From: Chryseobacterium sp. LJ668
Lineage (GTDB): Bacteria; Bacteroidota; Bacteroidia; Flavobacteriales; Weeksellaceae
Direction of reading: 5' to 3'
Length of the DNA stretch: 64,000 bases
Assembly (NCBI RefSeq): GCF_019613955.1
Contig: NZ_CP080443.1
Span: 1,612,001 to 1,676,000 of the forward strand
Notes under the pieces: generated by a model
What the model was told of the DNA's origin: nothing
What the model saw: the letters and a program-made list of their open reading frames with translations, nothing else
Databases searched by the model: none
Position numbers and translations under genes: made by a program
In this document: positions 15,793-24,699 of the stretch, one piece after another
Layout: the number at the start of each line of letters is the position of its first letter
Position numbering within the stretch: position 1 is the stretch's first letter

Positions 15793-17829
15793 ATGAAACA
15801 TTTTTACAAACTCTTTTCATTAATCTGTCTTGTATTTTTACTTGTAGGCTACAGTAATTTTAATGCACAGGTGAGCGCTTACAGCTTTGCGCAATCTTCA
15901 GGAACTTATACTCCGATTGCAGGAACGATTTTAGGTTCTGCTACAGGAAATACCTCAGCGACTAATCTTAATAGTGAGGTATATTCTATTACTCTTCCGT
16001 TTGGATTTAAATTCAATGATACTTCCTATACATCATTAAATGTTTCTTCCAACGGATTTATTACTTTTGGTACTACACCGCCTCTTACAAGTACTACTGC
16101 CCCCATATCTGTAACTGTAGCATATAGCGGAGCTGTTTCGGCATTTGGCAGAGATATCAATAGTATTTTTGATGTAGCTGGAGTTACGGGTAATATCAGC
16201 TGGGAAGTTTTGGGCACTTCCCCAAACAGAGAAGTTGTGATACAATGGAAAGACTTTAGGCCTACCAATACGACAAGCACTACAGCGGCATATACTTTTT
16301 CATTTCAGATTCGTTTGCAGGAAACCACTAACATTATCAAGGCAATTTATAGCAATGGTTCTTATTTAGTAGGAAGCACATCGTATTCGTCTACTGTTCA
16401 GGTTGGCTTAAGAGGAAGCACCAATTTAGATTTTAATACCAGGCTGAATGCAACAACAACAGAATTTATAAATTCTACTGCAGGGACAGCAAACAGCAGT
16501 GTTCAGAATTTTAGTACAACCAGCGCAATTCCCGGAATGCCAACTGCGGGTCTTACTTATGCATGGACTCCGCCTGCGTGCTATGTACCGTCTGGGTTAT
16601 CACTGGTAAGTACTGCCACTACTTCTGCGAACATATCGTGGAATGCTACGTCATCAGCTCCGGGTAGCGGGTATGAAGTTTATTATAGTACATTGAATAC
16701 TGCTCCTACTTCTTCAACAGTTCCCCAGTTACAAAATATTAATACTGCCTCAGCGGTTTTACCTTCTTTATTGCCTTCAACAGTCTATTATGTTTGGGTA
16801 AGATCAAACTGTGGCTCAGGAAATATGAGTGTATGGTCTTTGGAGCCATTGGTATTTATAACCCAATGTCAACCACCTGCTTTACTCACTACTTCTGGCT
16901 CAACAGTATGCCCAAACCAGCCTGCTACATTGTCTGCCACAACAGCAAGTGGCGCTATATTGACTTGGTATGATGCCGCTACAGCAGGAAATGTCTTAAC
17001 AACCGGCTCAAGCTATACCACGCCATCTTTGGTAAACACTACCAATTATTGGGTAACTGCATCTTCTATTGGCTCTGATCAATTCGTTGGAAAGACAAGC
17101 CCCACCGCAACAACCGGAAATTCTACCTTTACAAACTATGGTTTGGTTTTCGATGCTTTTGGCCCTATGACAATTAAAGAAGTAGATGTATACCCTATGC
17201 ACGCAACGAGTACTACAGGTACAGTTACCATCAATTTAAAGAGTTCTGCAGGTACGATTTTAGCAACTCAGGTAGCAAACGTAAATGTATCTGTAGCTGG
17301 GATACTAAATACCATTACATTAAATTTTGAGGTTCCTTCTGCAGGTACCGACTACAGATTAGTAGTAGATGCTGCTACCGGAATAAGTAATTTAAGGAGA
17401 GAAATTACCACAGGCTTCGCATATCCTTATACATTACCGGGTGTATGTACTATCACTGCTGCGAGTTTTGGAGCAAATCCTAGCGCAAGTTATTACTACT
17501 ATCTATATAATTGGAAAGTAGCCGGAAAGTGTGAATCATCCAGAACTATGGTAACTGCAACTGTAGACTCTAATTGCCTTTCAACCTATGAAACAGATAA
17601 AAAGGATGTAATAAAAGTATATCCTAATCCATTCTCGGAAGTTATAAATATCAACAAACCTGAATTGGTAAAAGCCATCAGCGTTTCTGAGCTTTCGGGG
17701 AAATTATTAAGAACAATTAACCAACCGGAATCTGTTGTAAGATTAGATGATCTTTCTGCCGGAATGTATATTTTACAGCTTGATATGAAAGATGGGTCTA
17801 CACAGGCAATTAAAGTGATAAAAAAATAA
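15793..17829 (+). CDS. secreted modular protein with FN3, Ig-like and T9SS sorting domains (paralogue 1)
   Basis: A 678-residue secreted protein. After a signal peptide (cleavage near SNFNAQV) comes a beta-rich N-terminal domain of about 240 residues (core NVSSNGFITFG), then a fibronectin type III domain (from about residue 265), an Ig-like Cys-flanked domain of the CHU_C-associated type (CPNQPATLSAT, TYYWVTA-like end), a second beta domain, and a C-terminal T9SS type A sorting domain starting at VYPNPFSEV and ending IKVIKK. The sorting domain predicts export across the outer membrane by the Por/Gld machinery. The role is unknown; adhesion or matrix binding would fit. It is the first of three tandem paralogues. 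Confidence 0.88.
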   Translation: MKHFYKLFSLICLVFLLVGYSNFNAQVSAYSFAQSSGTYTPIAGTILGSATGNTSATNLNSEVYSITLPFGFKFNDTSYTSLNVSSNGFITFGTTPPLTSTTAPISVTVAYSGAVSAFGRDINSIFDVAGVTGNISWEVLGTSPNREVVIQWKDFRPTNTTSTTAAYTFSFQIRLQETTNIIKAIYSNGSYLVGSTSYSSTVQVGLRGSTNLDFNTRLNATTTEFINSTAGTANSSVQNFSTTSAIPGMPTAGLTYAWTPPACYVPSGLSLVSTATTSANISWNATSSAPGSGYEVYYSTLNTAPTSSTVPQLQNINTASAVLPSLLPSTVYYVWVRSNCGSGNMSVWSLEPLVFITQCQPPALLTTSGSTVCPNQPATLSATTASGAILTWYDAATAGNVLTTGSSYTTPSLVNTTNYWVTASSIGSDQFVGKTSPTATTGNSTFTNYGLVFDAFGPMTIKEVDVYPMHATSTTGTVTINLKSSAGTILATQVANVNVSVAGILNTITLNFEVPSAGTDYRLVVDAATGISNLRREITTGFAYPYTLPGVCTITAASFGANPSASYYYYLYNWKVAGKCESSRTMVTATVDSNCLSTYETDKKDVIKVYPNPFSEVININKPELVKAISVSELSGKLLRTINQPESVVRLDDLSAGMYILQLDMKDGSTQAIKVIKK

Positions 17830-17836
17830 TTTTACT

Positions 17837-17866
17837 AAAAAGAGCTCCGGTTGTGGAGCTCTTTTT
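17837..17866 (+). terminator. rho-independent terminator after T9SS paralogue 1
   Basis: AAAAAGAGCTCC and GGAGCTCTTTTT form a perfect 12-bp stem around GGTTGT. It isolates paralogue 1 from paralogue 2, so the three are not one simple operon. Confidence 0.9.
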
Positions 17867-17997
17867 AATAATATTTGGAGTATGCAACTACAAAAAGATT
17901 ATTTATGTTAAACAATTGACCTCATTAAGAAATAAATGTATCATTTACATTAGCTTTTAATCATAAAAATACACTTAAGAATACTAAAAGAAATATT

Positions 17998-20094
17998 ATG
18001 AAACAATTTTACAAATTTTATATTAGCAGAAATACCACAAATTATCTCGAAAAAACGATGCTTATTGTTGTATTTTTCTTGATTTTCCAGTTCAATGCAA
18101 ATGCACAAGTAAGTTCTTACACTTTTACACAGTCAAATGGAACTTACACCTCCATCACAGGAACTGTATTGGGAGCGGCAACGGGAAATACTGCAGCAAC
18201 TAACCTCGATAGCAATGTCTATCCTGTTACGTTACCCTTCGGATTTAATTTAAGTGGCGTACCACAAAGCTCCATCAATGTTTCAAGCAACGGTTTCATT
18301 ACTTTTGGTGCAACGGCTCCTGCAACTTCTAATACAACTCCTCTAAGTAATGCAGCAAGTTACGATGGGGCAGTATCCGCATTCGGAAAAGATCTCAGCA
18401 GTTTTTCTAATGTTGGTGGAAAATCTGGCAGCATATCTTGGGAAACCGTAGGTGTTGCACCAAATAGGGAAGTGGTGATTCAATGGGATAATTTCAGAAC
18501 AAATTCTTCAACCTCAATAACATCAGTTTTTTCATTTTCTTTTCAGATCAGATTACAGGAAACTACCAATATCATAAGAGTTGTCTACAACAGCGGTTCT
18601 TTTTTGGTAGGAAGTACTGCAGTTAGCAGCACTGCACAAATTGGTTTACGAGGCAACTTAAATACAGATTTTAATACAAGATTAAATTCAACCTCGTTAG
18701 AATTTTTTAACTCAACTGCAGGAACAGCAAACAGCAGTTCTCAATCTTATAATACCTCAAATTCAGTTCCAGGGATGCCGAATGCGGGGTTAACCTATAT
18801 ATGGACACCACCTACATGTTTTCCGCCATCGGGAGTAACTCTTAATAACAGTTCGTCAAATTCTGCTTCTTTATCTTGGGCGGCGTCAGTGTCTACTCCG
18901 GCTGGGTATGATATTTATTACAATACGGATAATACCCCGCCTATTTCTTCTACGGCACCTATGGTTGTAAATTCACCCGGAACTACAGCCACTATAAACT
19001 CATTGTCTCCGGCGATTACTTACTATTTGTGGATACGATCTAATTGCGGAACGGGTAACGTGAGCGAATGGATAATAAAGCCTTTCATATTCAGGACTTT
19101 ATGCGCGCCAGTAAATATACTGTCAACTACTGGGTTTACAGCCTGCCCCAATCAGCCTGCAACCTTATCGGCCACTGCAACAGCAGGTGCTAATATCATT
19201 TGGTATGATGCAAGTGGTAATTTGGTAGGAACAGGAAATAGTTTTACGACTCCCTCATTAGCTACTACAACAACATATTATGCAGCAGCATCTTCTGGTG
19301 CGGTCAGTTCATTGATAACGACGGGAAAAAACACGTACACCCCAAATCCTACAAGTGGATCCGGAACAACTGAATTCGGATTGGTCTTTGATGTTTTGTC
19401 ACCATTTACATTAAAAGAGGTTACCATATTTCCCACAAGTAGTACCAGCGCATCAGGAACAGTAACGATTGATGTTGTAGACCGTGAGGGAACACTGGTA
19501 CATTCAAAAATTGTAAACGTTGCCGCTTCTCCTACCGCTTCTCCGGTCGCGCAGGTAGTAACTCTTGATTTTCCGTTAGTAGTAGGAACAGGCTATAAAA
19601 TAAGACATAGCGCGCGGTCAGCGGGCATTGCAGGCTTGCTTTTTGATCCTTCGGCAAATGCCCCTTCTTCAAATTATGGATATCCTTATGTCACTACAAA
19701 TGTGTTGTCTATCAACACCAGCTCACTGACTGCAACCAATGTTCCTAGAAATGATTTGTACTATTATTTTTATAATTGGAAGATTGGCCCTGGGTGCGAA
19801 TCACCTCGTGTAGCAGTAGTGGCAACAGTAGATTCTAATTGTCTCTCAACGTCAGAAACAGATAAAAAAGATGCCGTTAAAGTACATCCAAATCCGTTTT
19901 CTGATGTTGTAAATATCAACAAACCGGAATTGGTAAAAACTATTAGAGTATCTGATGTTTCCGGGAAATTATTAAGAACGATTAACCAACCGGAATCTGC
20001 TGTGAAATTAAATGAATTTTCTGCCGGAATGTACATTTTACAGCTTGATATGAAAGATGGCTCTAAGCAAAGTATTAAGATTATTAAAAAATAA
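17998..20094 (+). CDS. secreted modular protein with FN3, Ig-like and T9SS sorting domains (paralogue 2)
   Basis: A 698-residue paralogue of the preceding gene with the same order of parts: an atypically long N-terminal signal region (hydrophobic segment about residues 20-36, cleavage near NANAQV), the NVSSNGFITFG beta domain, FN3, Ig-like CPNQPATLSAT domain, a second beta domain and a T9SS type A sorting domain. The last 70 residues are nearly identical to paralogue 1 (NINKPELVK, GKLLRTINQPES), while the middle is more diverged. No clear TAnnTTTG promoter was found in the 168-nt gap before it. Confidence 0.87.
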   Translation: MKQFYKFYISRNTTNYLEKTMLIVVFFLIFQFNANAQVSSYTFTQSNGTYTSITGTVLGAATGNTAATNLDSNVYPVTLPFGFNLSGVPQSSINVSSNGFITFGATAPATSNTTPLSNAASYDGAVSAFGKDLSSFSNVGGKSGSISWETVGVAPNREVVIQWDNFRTNSSTSITSVFSFSFQIRLQETTNIIRVVYNSGSFLVGSTAVSSTAQIGLRGNLNTDFNTRLNSTSLEFFNSTAGTANSSSQSYNTSNSVPGMPNAGLTYIWTPPTCFPPSGVTLNNSSSNSASLSWAASVSTPAGYDIYYNTDNTPPISSTAPMVVNSPGTTATINSLSPAITYYLWIRSNCGTGNVSEWIIKPFIFRTLCAPVNILSTTGFTACPNQPATLSATATAGANIIWYDASGNLVGTGNSFTTPSLATTTTYYAAASSGAVSSLITTGKNTYTPNPTSGSGTTEFGLVFDVLSPFTLKEVTIFPTSSTSASGTVTIDVVDREGTLVHSKIVNVAASPTASPVAQVVTLDFPLVVGTGYKIRHSARSAGIAGLLFDPSANAPSSNYGYPYVTTNVLSINTSSLTATNVPRNDLYYYFYNWKIGPGCESPRVAVVATVDSNCLSTSETDKKDAVKVHPNPFSDVVNINKPELVKTIRVSDVSGKLLRTINQPESAVKLNEFSAGMYILQLDMKDGSKQSIKIIKK

Positions 20095-20108
20095 AACCTT
20101 CTAAAAAA

Positions 20109-20148
20109 TGGAACAATTCCGTTATTTTTAAATAGCTGAATTGTTCCA
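20109..20148 (+). terminator. probable terminator after T9SS paralogue 2
   Basis: TGGAACAATTC and GAATTGTTCCA form a perfect 11-bp stem with an 18-nt loop just after the stop. The trailing TAATTTAAA is a weak T-tract. Confidence 0.6.
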
Positions 20149-20311
20149 TAATTTAAAATCGATGATAATTTATTAGTCTTTATAGGAATTATACATCACC
20201 TTTTTTTGTATGACTAGCACTTGTAAATTATATAATTCTTATCTATTAGTTATTTAAGGTATATTATTTATATTAAATTTAATATATTGATTATTATTTT
20301 ACAAAATTTAT

Positions 20312-20319
20312 TATATTTG
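20312..20319 (+). promoter_or_regulatory. -7 element TATATTTG for T9SS paralogue 3
   Basis: It matches the consensus; the nearest upstream TTG (20287-20289) is 22 nt away, slightly long. The element lies 21 nt before the start codon. The flanking sequence ATATTTGGCACATA resembles that before the gene at 30439. Confidence 0.5.
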
Positions 20320-20340
20320 GCACATACTAAATGAAGAATT

Positions 20341-22185
20341 ATGAAACAATTTTATCAATTTTTTTCTAAACCCGGAAATGCAAAACGCATTTTACGAAAT
20401 GTAACATTAGGCATTGGATTTTTGCTGGGAAGCTACCAATCTACCGATGCACAAGTGAGCTCTTATATCTTTGCACAGTCATCAGGAACCTACACTCCGA
20501 TTACCGGAACTGTTTTGGGAACTGCTACCGGAAACACTACAACTACCAATTTGAATAGTGAAGTATATCCTGTGACCTTACCTTTTGGATTTATTTTCAA
20601 CGGTATATCATATACTAGCCTGAATGTTTCGTCAAACGGTTTCATTACTTTTGGATCTACTGCTCCCACGACAACAAATACTACTCCAATAAATAGTACG
20701 GCAACTTATGAAGGTGCAGTTTCGGCATTTGGAAGAGATATTAGCAGTTTTTTTGATGTAAACAGCAGAACCGGAAATATTGCTTGGGAAACAATCGGTG
20801 TTGCTCCAAACAGAGAAATTGTCATTCAGTGGAAAGACTTTAAGACAAATAATACTGCGGCTGTTACCTCTGTTTACAGTTTTTCTTTTCAAATCAGGCT
20901 TCAGGAAACTTCAAATGTAGTGAAAGTAGTTTATGATGCAGGATCTTATTTAATTGGAAGTACTGCTGTATCATCAACTGCACAAATAGGTTTACGAGGA
21001 AGTGCAGCAGCAGATTTCAATAACCGGCTGAACGCTTCAACATTAGAATTTATCAATTCTACTGCAGGTACGGCAAATAGCAGTACTCAAAATTTTAGCA
21101 CGACAAATGCAATTCCAGGCATGCCGACTGCGGGACTTACTTATTCCTGGACGCCACCTACATGCTTTATGCCAACAGGGGTTACTGTTACAAATATTTC
21201 CACGACATCAGCAGTTGTAAATTGGTTATCTCCGTCACCAGCTCCATCAAGTTTTGATGTCTATTATTCAACTTCCAATATTGCCCCAACGTCAGCAACA
21301 GCACCTACTTTGACGGGTTTAACTGGTTTGACTACACCAATAAGTCCATTGCAACCTGCTACAAACTATTATGTTTGGGTAAGATCAGCATGCAGTTCGT
21401 CAGATAAGAGCGTTTGGACAGCAGTTGCAAATTTTGCTACACAATGTACTGCATTATCGGGTGCTTATTTTGAAGATTTTGAAGCGTATCCAGGTGTTGG
21501 AAATGGTGCAACAGGGGGTGTTTTACCTATCTGCTGGAACAATTTTGGAACTGCACAGGGTGGTCATATTTCAAACAGTGCCTCATCAGTAATTTCAGGA
21601 ACCAAAACTTTATATTTATGGACATCAGGAACCACTTACGTGGCCAATGTCGCTTTGCCTCCGATGACTACTTTGCAATCAGGTGATTACAGGTTAAAAT
21701 TTGATGGAAAAGCAAGTGTTACAGCAAATGGAATTATTCAGCTGGGATATCTGGATTCTGCGAGTGCGTTTGTTCAGCTAACAAGTTTCAGTGTACCAAC
21801 AACGGGAACCGTTTATAATTTTTCGTTTGATATTCCTGCACTTCCGGCCGGAGTTAATCAATTGATACTAAAAAACCCAGGAACTCCTGCAAACAGCTTG
21901 TCGATAGATAATCTTTCCTATGAACTGAAAGTATTGGGAACTTCTGAAGTTAATGGAAAAGTTAACCTTAAAGTTTATCCAAACCCATTCAGTGATTTAA
22001 TTAATGTATCAGATATTGAGAAAGTAAAATCGATAACCATTGTAGATTTTTCAGGAAGAACGCTGAGAGTAATCAAGGATGTTAGCGCATCAATTAATTT
22101 ATCAGATTTGAAAAGCGGAATATATATTCTTAATGTGGAGTATAAAGACGGAAACCAATTTTCTCATAAAGTCATAAAAAAATAA
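20341..22185 (+). CDS. secreted modular protein with FN3, jelly-roll and T9SS sorting domains (paralogue 3)
   Basis: A 614-residue paralogue. The signal peptide, the N-terminal beta domain (NVSSNGFITFG) and the FN3 domain match paralogues 1 and 2. After the FN3 the Ig-like domain is absent and is replaced by a different beta-sandwich starting YFEDFEAYPG and ending SLSIDNLSYE, the layout of MAM-like or 'cleaved adhesin' carbohydrate-binding domains. The C-terminal T9SS type A domain (VYPNPFSDLINVSD to HKVIKK) is also a different version. This looks like a shared N-terminal module joined to a swapped C-terminal half. Function unknown; surface binding is likely. Confidence 0.87.
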   Translation: MKQFYQFFSKPGNAKRILRNVTLGIGFLLGSYQSTDAQVSSYIFAQSSGTYTPITGTVLGTATGNTTTTNLNSEVYPVTLPFGFIFNGISYTSLNVSSNGFITFGSTAPTTTNTTPINSTATYEGAVSAFGRDISSFFDVNSRTGNIAWETIGVAPNREIVIQWKDFKTNNTAAVTSVYSFSFQIRLQETSNVVKVVYDAGSYLIGSTAVSSTAQIGLRGSAAADFNNRLNASTLEFINSTAGTANSSTQNFSTTNAIPGMPTAGLTYSWTPPTCFMPTGVTVTNISTTSAVVNWLSPSPAPSSFDVYYSTSNIAPTSATAPTLTGLTGLTTPISPLQPATNYYVWVRSACSSSDKSVWTAVANFATQCTALSGAYFEDFEAYPGVGNGATGGVLPICWNNFGTAQGGHISNSASSVISGTKTLYLWTSGTTYVANVALPPMTTLQSGDYRLKFDGKASVTANGIIQLGYLDSASAFVQLTSFSVPTTGTVYNFSFDIPALPAGVNQLILKNPGTPANSLSIDNLSYELKVLGTSEVNGKVNLKVYPNPFSDLINVSDIEKVKSITIVDFSGRTLRVIKDVSASINLSDLKSGIYILNVEYKDGNQFSHKVIKK

Positions 22186-22204
22186 ATTCTAATACTTTTA
22201 AATT

Positions 22205-22240
22205 AAAAATCGGCCCTGAATTTATTCAGAGCCGATTTTT
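22205..22240. terminator. bidirectional terminator between convergent genes
   Basis: AAAAATCGGC and GCCGATTTTT flank an inner CTGAAT/ATTCAG stem, giving a long hairpin with A and T tracts on both sides. It serves paralogue 3 on the plus strand and the TonB-dependent receptor on the minus strand. Confidence 0.85.
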
Positions 22241-22288
22241 TATTATGGAATTAGCATTAAACCTTATTCATTGCCGAATACTCATAAA

Positions 22289-24505
22289 TTATTGTCCCTG
22301 CTGCATCACGCCGCCGGTTTCTTCTTTCTTACTGTTTAAAATATTGGCATCTTCTTTTGCCAGCTTATTTTTGGTAGGAATTTTATAGTTGACAGAAAGA
22401 CCGAAGTTTCTGCTGTCATATTTCGTTCTGATGAAAAGACTTTCACCACCGGACGGATTGTTGGTTCTGATCTGCATCACCTGACCGTTTAATATATCGT
22501 TCCCGAATATGGAAACCGTAAGACGGTTATCAAGAAACTTCTTGGTTAATGTAATATCAACCGAATTATTGAATGGTTTTTCTGCAGTGAAGTAAAAATA
22601 TCCGGCTCTCGGAGTCAAATAACTGTAATTAGCAGTCAATTTAATGTCTTTGGGAAGGAGAATCTGCGTCATCAAATTAAAAATCCAGAAACCATTGTTC
22701 TTTAAATTGTTGATGTCATGCTTTTGATAACCCGCGTACAGATACATGAAATTAATCTTATCGGGATTAAAATCAAACTTCATGATTTCACTCAATTGCT
22801 TTGTGAAAATCATAAAGGGAATCGGAAGTCCAACATTGAAGTTATGAATTTTCATATTTGAAATATTCACCTGCTCATTAAAGATATTTTTTCCTTCTCT
22901 TCTGATGATCTGAGCCACCTGATTTTTTGCATTGCTTACACTATACCCGATAAAAGCATAATCAAAAGCTGAAATTTTCACTTCGTAATTATCAAATATT
23001 GTAGGCTGTAAAAACGGATTCCCGGTTACCTGAGTATTTGGTCCTTGAAACGTACTGTTGTTCGGGTTTAATGCAGAAATACTCGGAAGGTTGATTTTCT
23101 TATTGTAGTTTGCCAGCGCATACACCTGTTTCATCACATTATACTGCACACTTGCATTCGGGAAAAGCTTAAATTTATTAAAAGGAATCAAATCTGCCTG
23201 CACCAGTTTATCATCATCCATCAATCTTGTCACTCCGGAAATGTCATAATTTTCTGCTCTTGCGCCTGCAATAAAATCAAACTTTTTCAGTTTCGCCTGA
23301 AATTCCAGATAGGTGGAAGCAGTTTGTCTTTGATATTCAAGATTTGTCAGACCTTTGCTCTCTGTATCAAAATTCTGTTTTTCATAAAGCCCTCCAAAAC
23401 TTACTTTACCGTCATCCAATATTTTCAAAGGCTGAGAATAGTCGACTTTAAAATTGGCAACTTGCATATCTGAGCTGTTTTCCAAAACACTTCCTGCAGA
23501 AAAATCATAAGTCTCTGCCAAATTGCTGTCAGTAAAAATCCCTCTTCTGAAGATGTTATCCTGTCCAAATTTGCTGTCAGATTTTGTATAACCAAATTGA
23601 AAATCAAGCTTCTTCTGCTTATCGTCAAAACGGACCTGATAAGTTGCCACTGCTTCCTGTCGTAAATTATTTGTATTAGCAGCGTCAAATGCATCAAATG
23701 AAACTTCTCTGTAAATATCTGGATCTTTTTGGGTTAAAATATCAGCCAGCCCATTGCTAGAAGTATAATTGTCATTTTTATTATGGTAAATATCATAGTT
23801 TAATAATAATCGGTCTTCTCCAAGGTCAAAGGTCAGTCCGGATTTGGCAAAATATCCTCGGCCGACACGATCAGTATTGCTGAGCATAAGATCGTCTTGG
23901 TTGGTATTCAGCATACTTTCACGGTAGTTTTGCCCTATGCTCAATTGCCATCCAAACAGCTTATTTCTTGCATTTAAATTTAATGAATTGCTGGTTCTGC
24001 TTCGCAGTTTGTCTTCATGAGAAAAATTATAATTCCCGGAATAAGTGGCGGTTAAATATCTATTAGCATTTTTATTAGTAATAATATTCATGATAGCTCC
24101 CCCTGAAGTTGCCGGAAATTCTGCACCTGGCTGTGTGATCACCTCAATTCTTTCGACAGAATTGGCAGGCATTCCTTCCAAAAAAGAGTTGAGCTCATTA
24201 CTTGAGATATTAAGCGGTCTTCCGTTGAGGTAAACATCCAGCATTTTACCCTGATACATCATTCCTGCAATATCGGTAGAAACCAAGCCCGGAAGTTTTT
24301 TGATGCCTTCCAATACATTACCGTTATTAAGATGCGACTGCTCAGAAAAATCAAAAATCGTACGATCTGCTTTTTGCTCAACGGCTTTTTTTGTTTTGGT
24401 GATAACAACGCCTTCTATTTGTTTTTCTTTAACCTGACTAGGTTTTTCCTGGGCAAATGCAATGACCGATCCTAAAACGGATATAGCTAATATAGTTTTC
24501 TTCAT
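22289..24505 (-). CDS. TonB-dependent receptor-like outer-membrane protein
   Basis: A 738-residue outer-membrane beta-barrel protein. It has a signal peptide ending AFAQ, a plug domain (EGIKKLPGLVSTD, VYLNGRPLN, VERIEVITQPGAEFPATSGGAIMNII) and a barrel of the Bacteroidota 'OMP_b-brl_3' type. Unlike SusC proteins it has no carboxypeptidase-like N-terminal domain before the plug. Many members of this family import unknown ligands or support biofilm and antimicrobial-peptide traits; the ligand is not evident. It is transcribed alone, with an imperfect inverted repeat of TAATTA/GAGAC at about 24506-24540 in its leader. Confidence 0.88.
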   Translation of the reverse strand: MKKTILAISVLGSVIAFAQEKPSQVKEKQIEGVVITKTKKAVEQKADRTIFDFSEQSHLNNGNVLEGIKKLPGLVSTDIAGMMYQGKMLDVYLNGRPLNISSNELNSFLEGMPANSVERIEVITQPGAEFPATSGGAIMNIITNKNANRYLTATYSGNYNFSHEDKLRSRTSNSLNLNARNKLFGWQLSIGQNYRESMLNTNQDDLMLSNTDRVGRGYFAKSGLTFDLGEDRLLLNYDIYHNKNDNYTSSNGLADILTQKDPDIYREVSFDAFDAANTNNLRQEAVATYQVRFDDKQKKLDFQFGYTKSDSKFGQDNIFRRGIFTDSNLAETYDFSAGSVLENSSDMQVANFKVDYSQPLKILDDGKVSFGGLYEKQNFDTESKGLTNLEYQRQTASTYLEFQAKLKKFDFIAGARAENYDISGVTRLMDDDKLVQADLIPFNKFKLFPNASVQYNVMKQVYALANYNKKINLPSISALNPNNSTFQGPNTQVTGNPFLQPTIFDNYEVKISAFDYAFIGYSVSNAKNQVAQIIRREGKNIFNEQVNISNMKIHNFNVGLPIPFMIFTKQLSEIMKFDFNPDKINFMYLYAGYQKHDINNLKNNGFWIFNLMTQILLPKDIKLTANYSYLTPRAGYFYFTAEKPFNNSVDITLTKKFLDNRLTVSIFGNDILNGQVMQIRTNNPSGGESLFIRTKYDSRNFGLSVNYKIPTKNKLAKEDANILNSKKEETGGVMQQGQ

Positions 24506-24649
24506 TGGGAGACTTAATTATGCCTAATTAGACTCTCAATGAACGGGATTGTTACAAAATCACAGAATAAAAAATTTTGGTAATTTTTTAGTTAAAAATT
24601 ATCATCACAATGTTGACAACTAATTAATAAGAGACTTAATCATCAAAAC

Positions 24650-24683
24650 AATAAAAGCAACTCCAAACGAAGTTGCTTTTATT
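24650..24683 (-). terminator. terminator after the AcnA-type aconitase
   Basis: AATAAAAGCAACT and AGTTGCTTTTATT form a perfect 13-bp stem with an 8-nt loop, 16 nt after the minus-strand aconitase stop. The minus-strand side continues into TTTTATTGTTTT. Confidence 0.85.
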
Positions 24684-24699
24684 AAAAAAAACTAAAATT

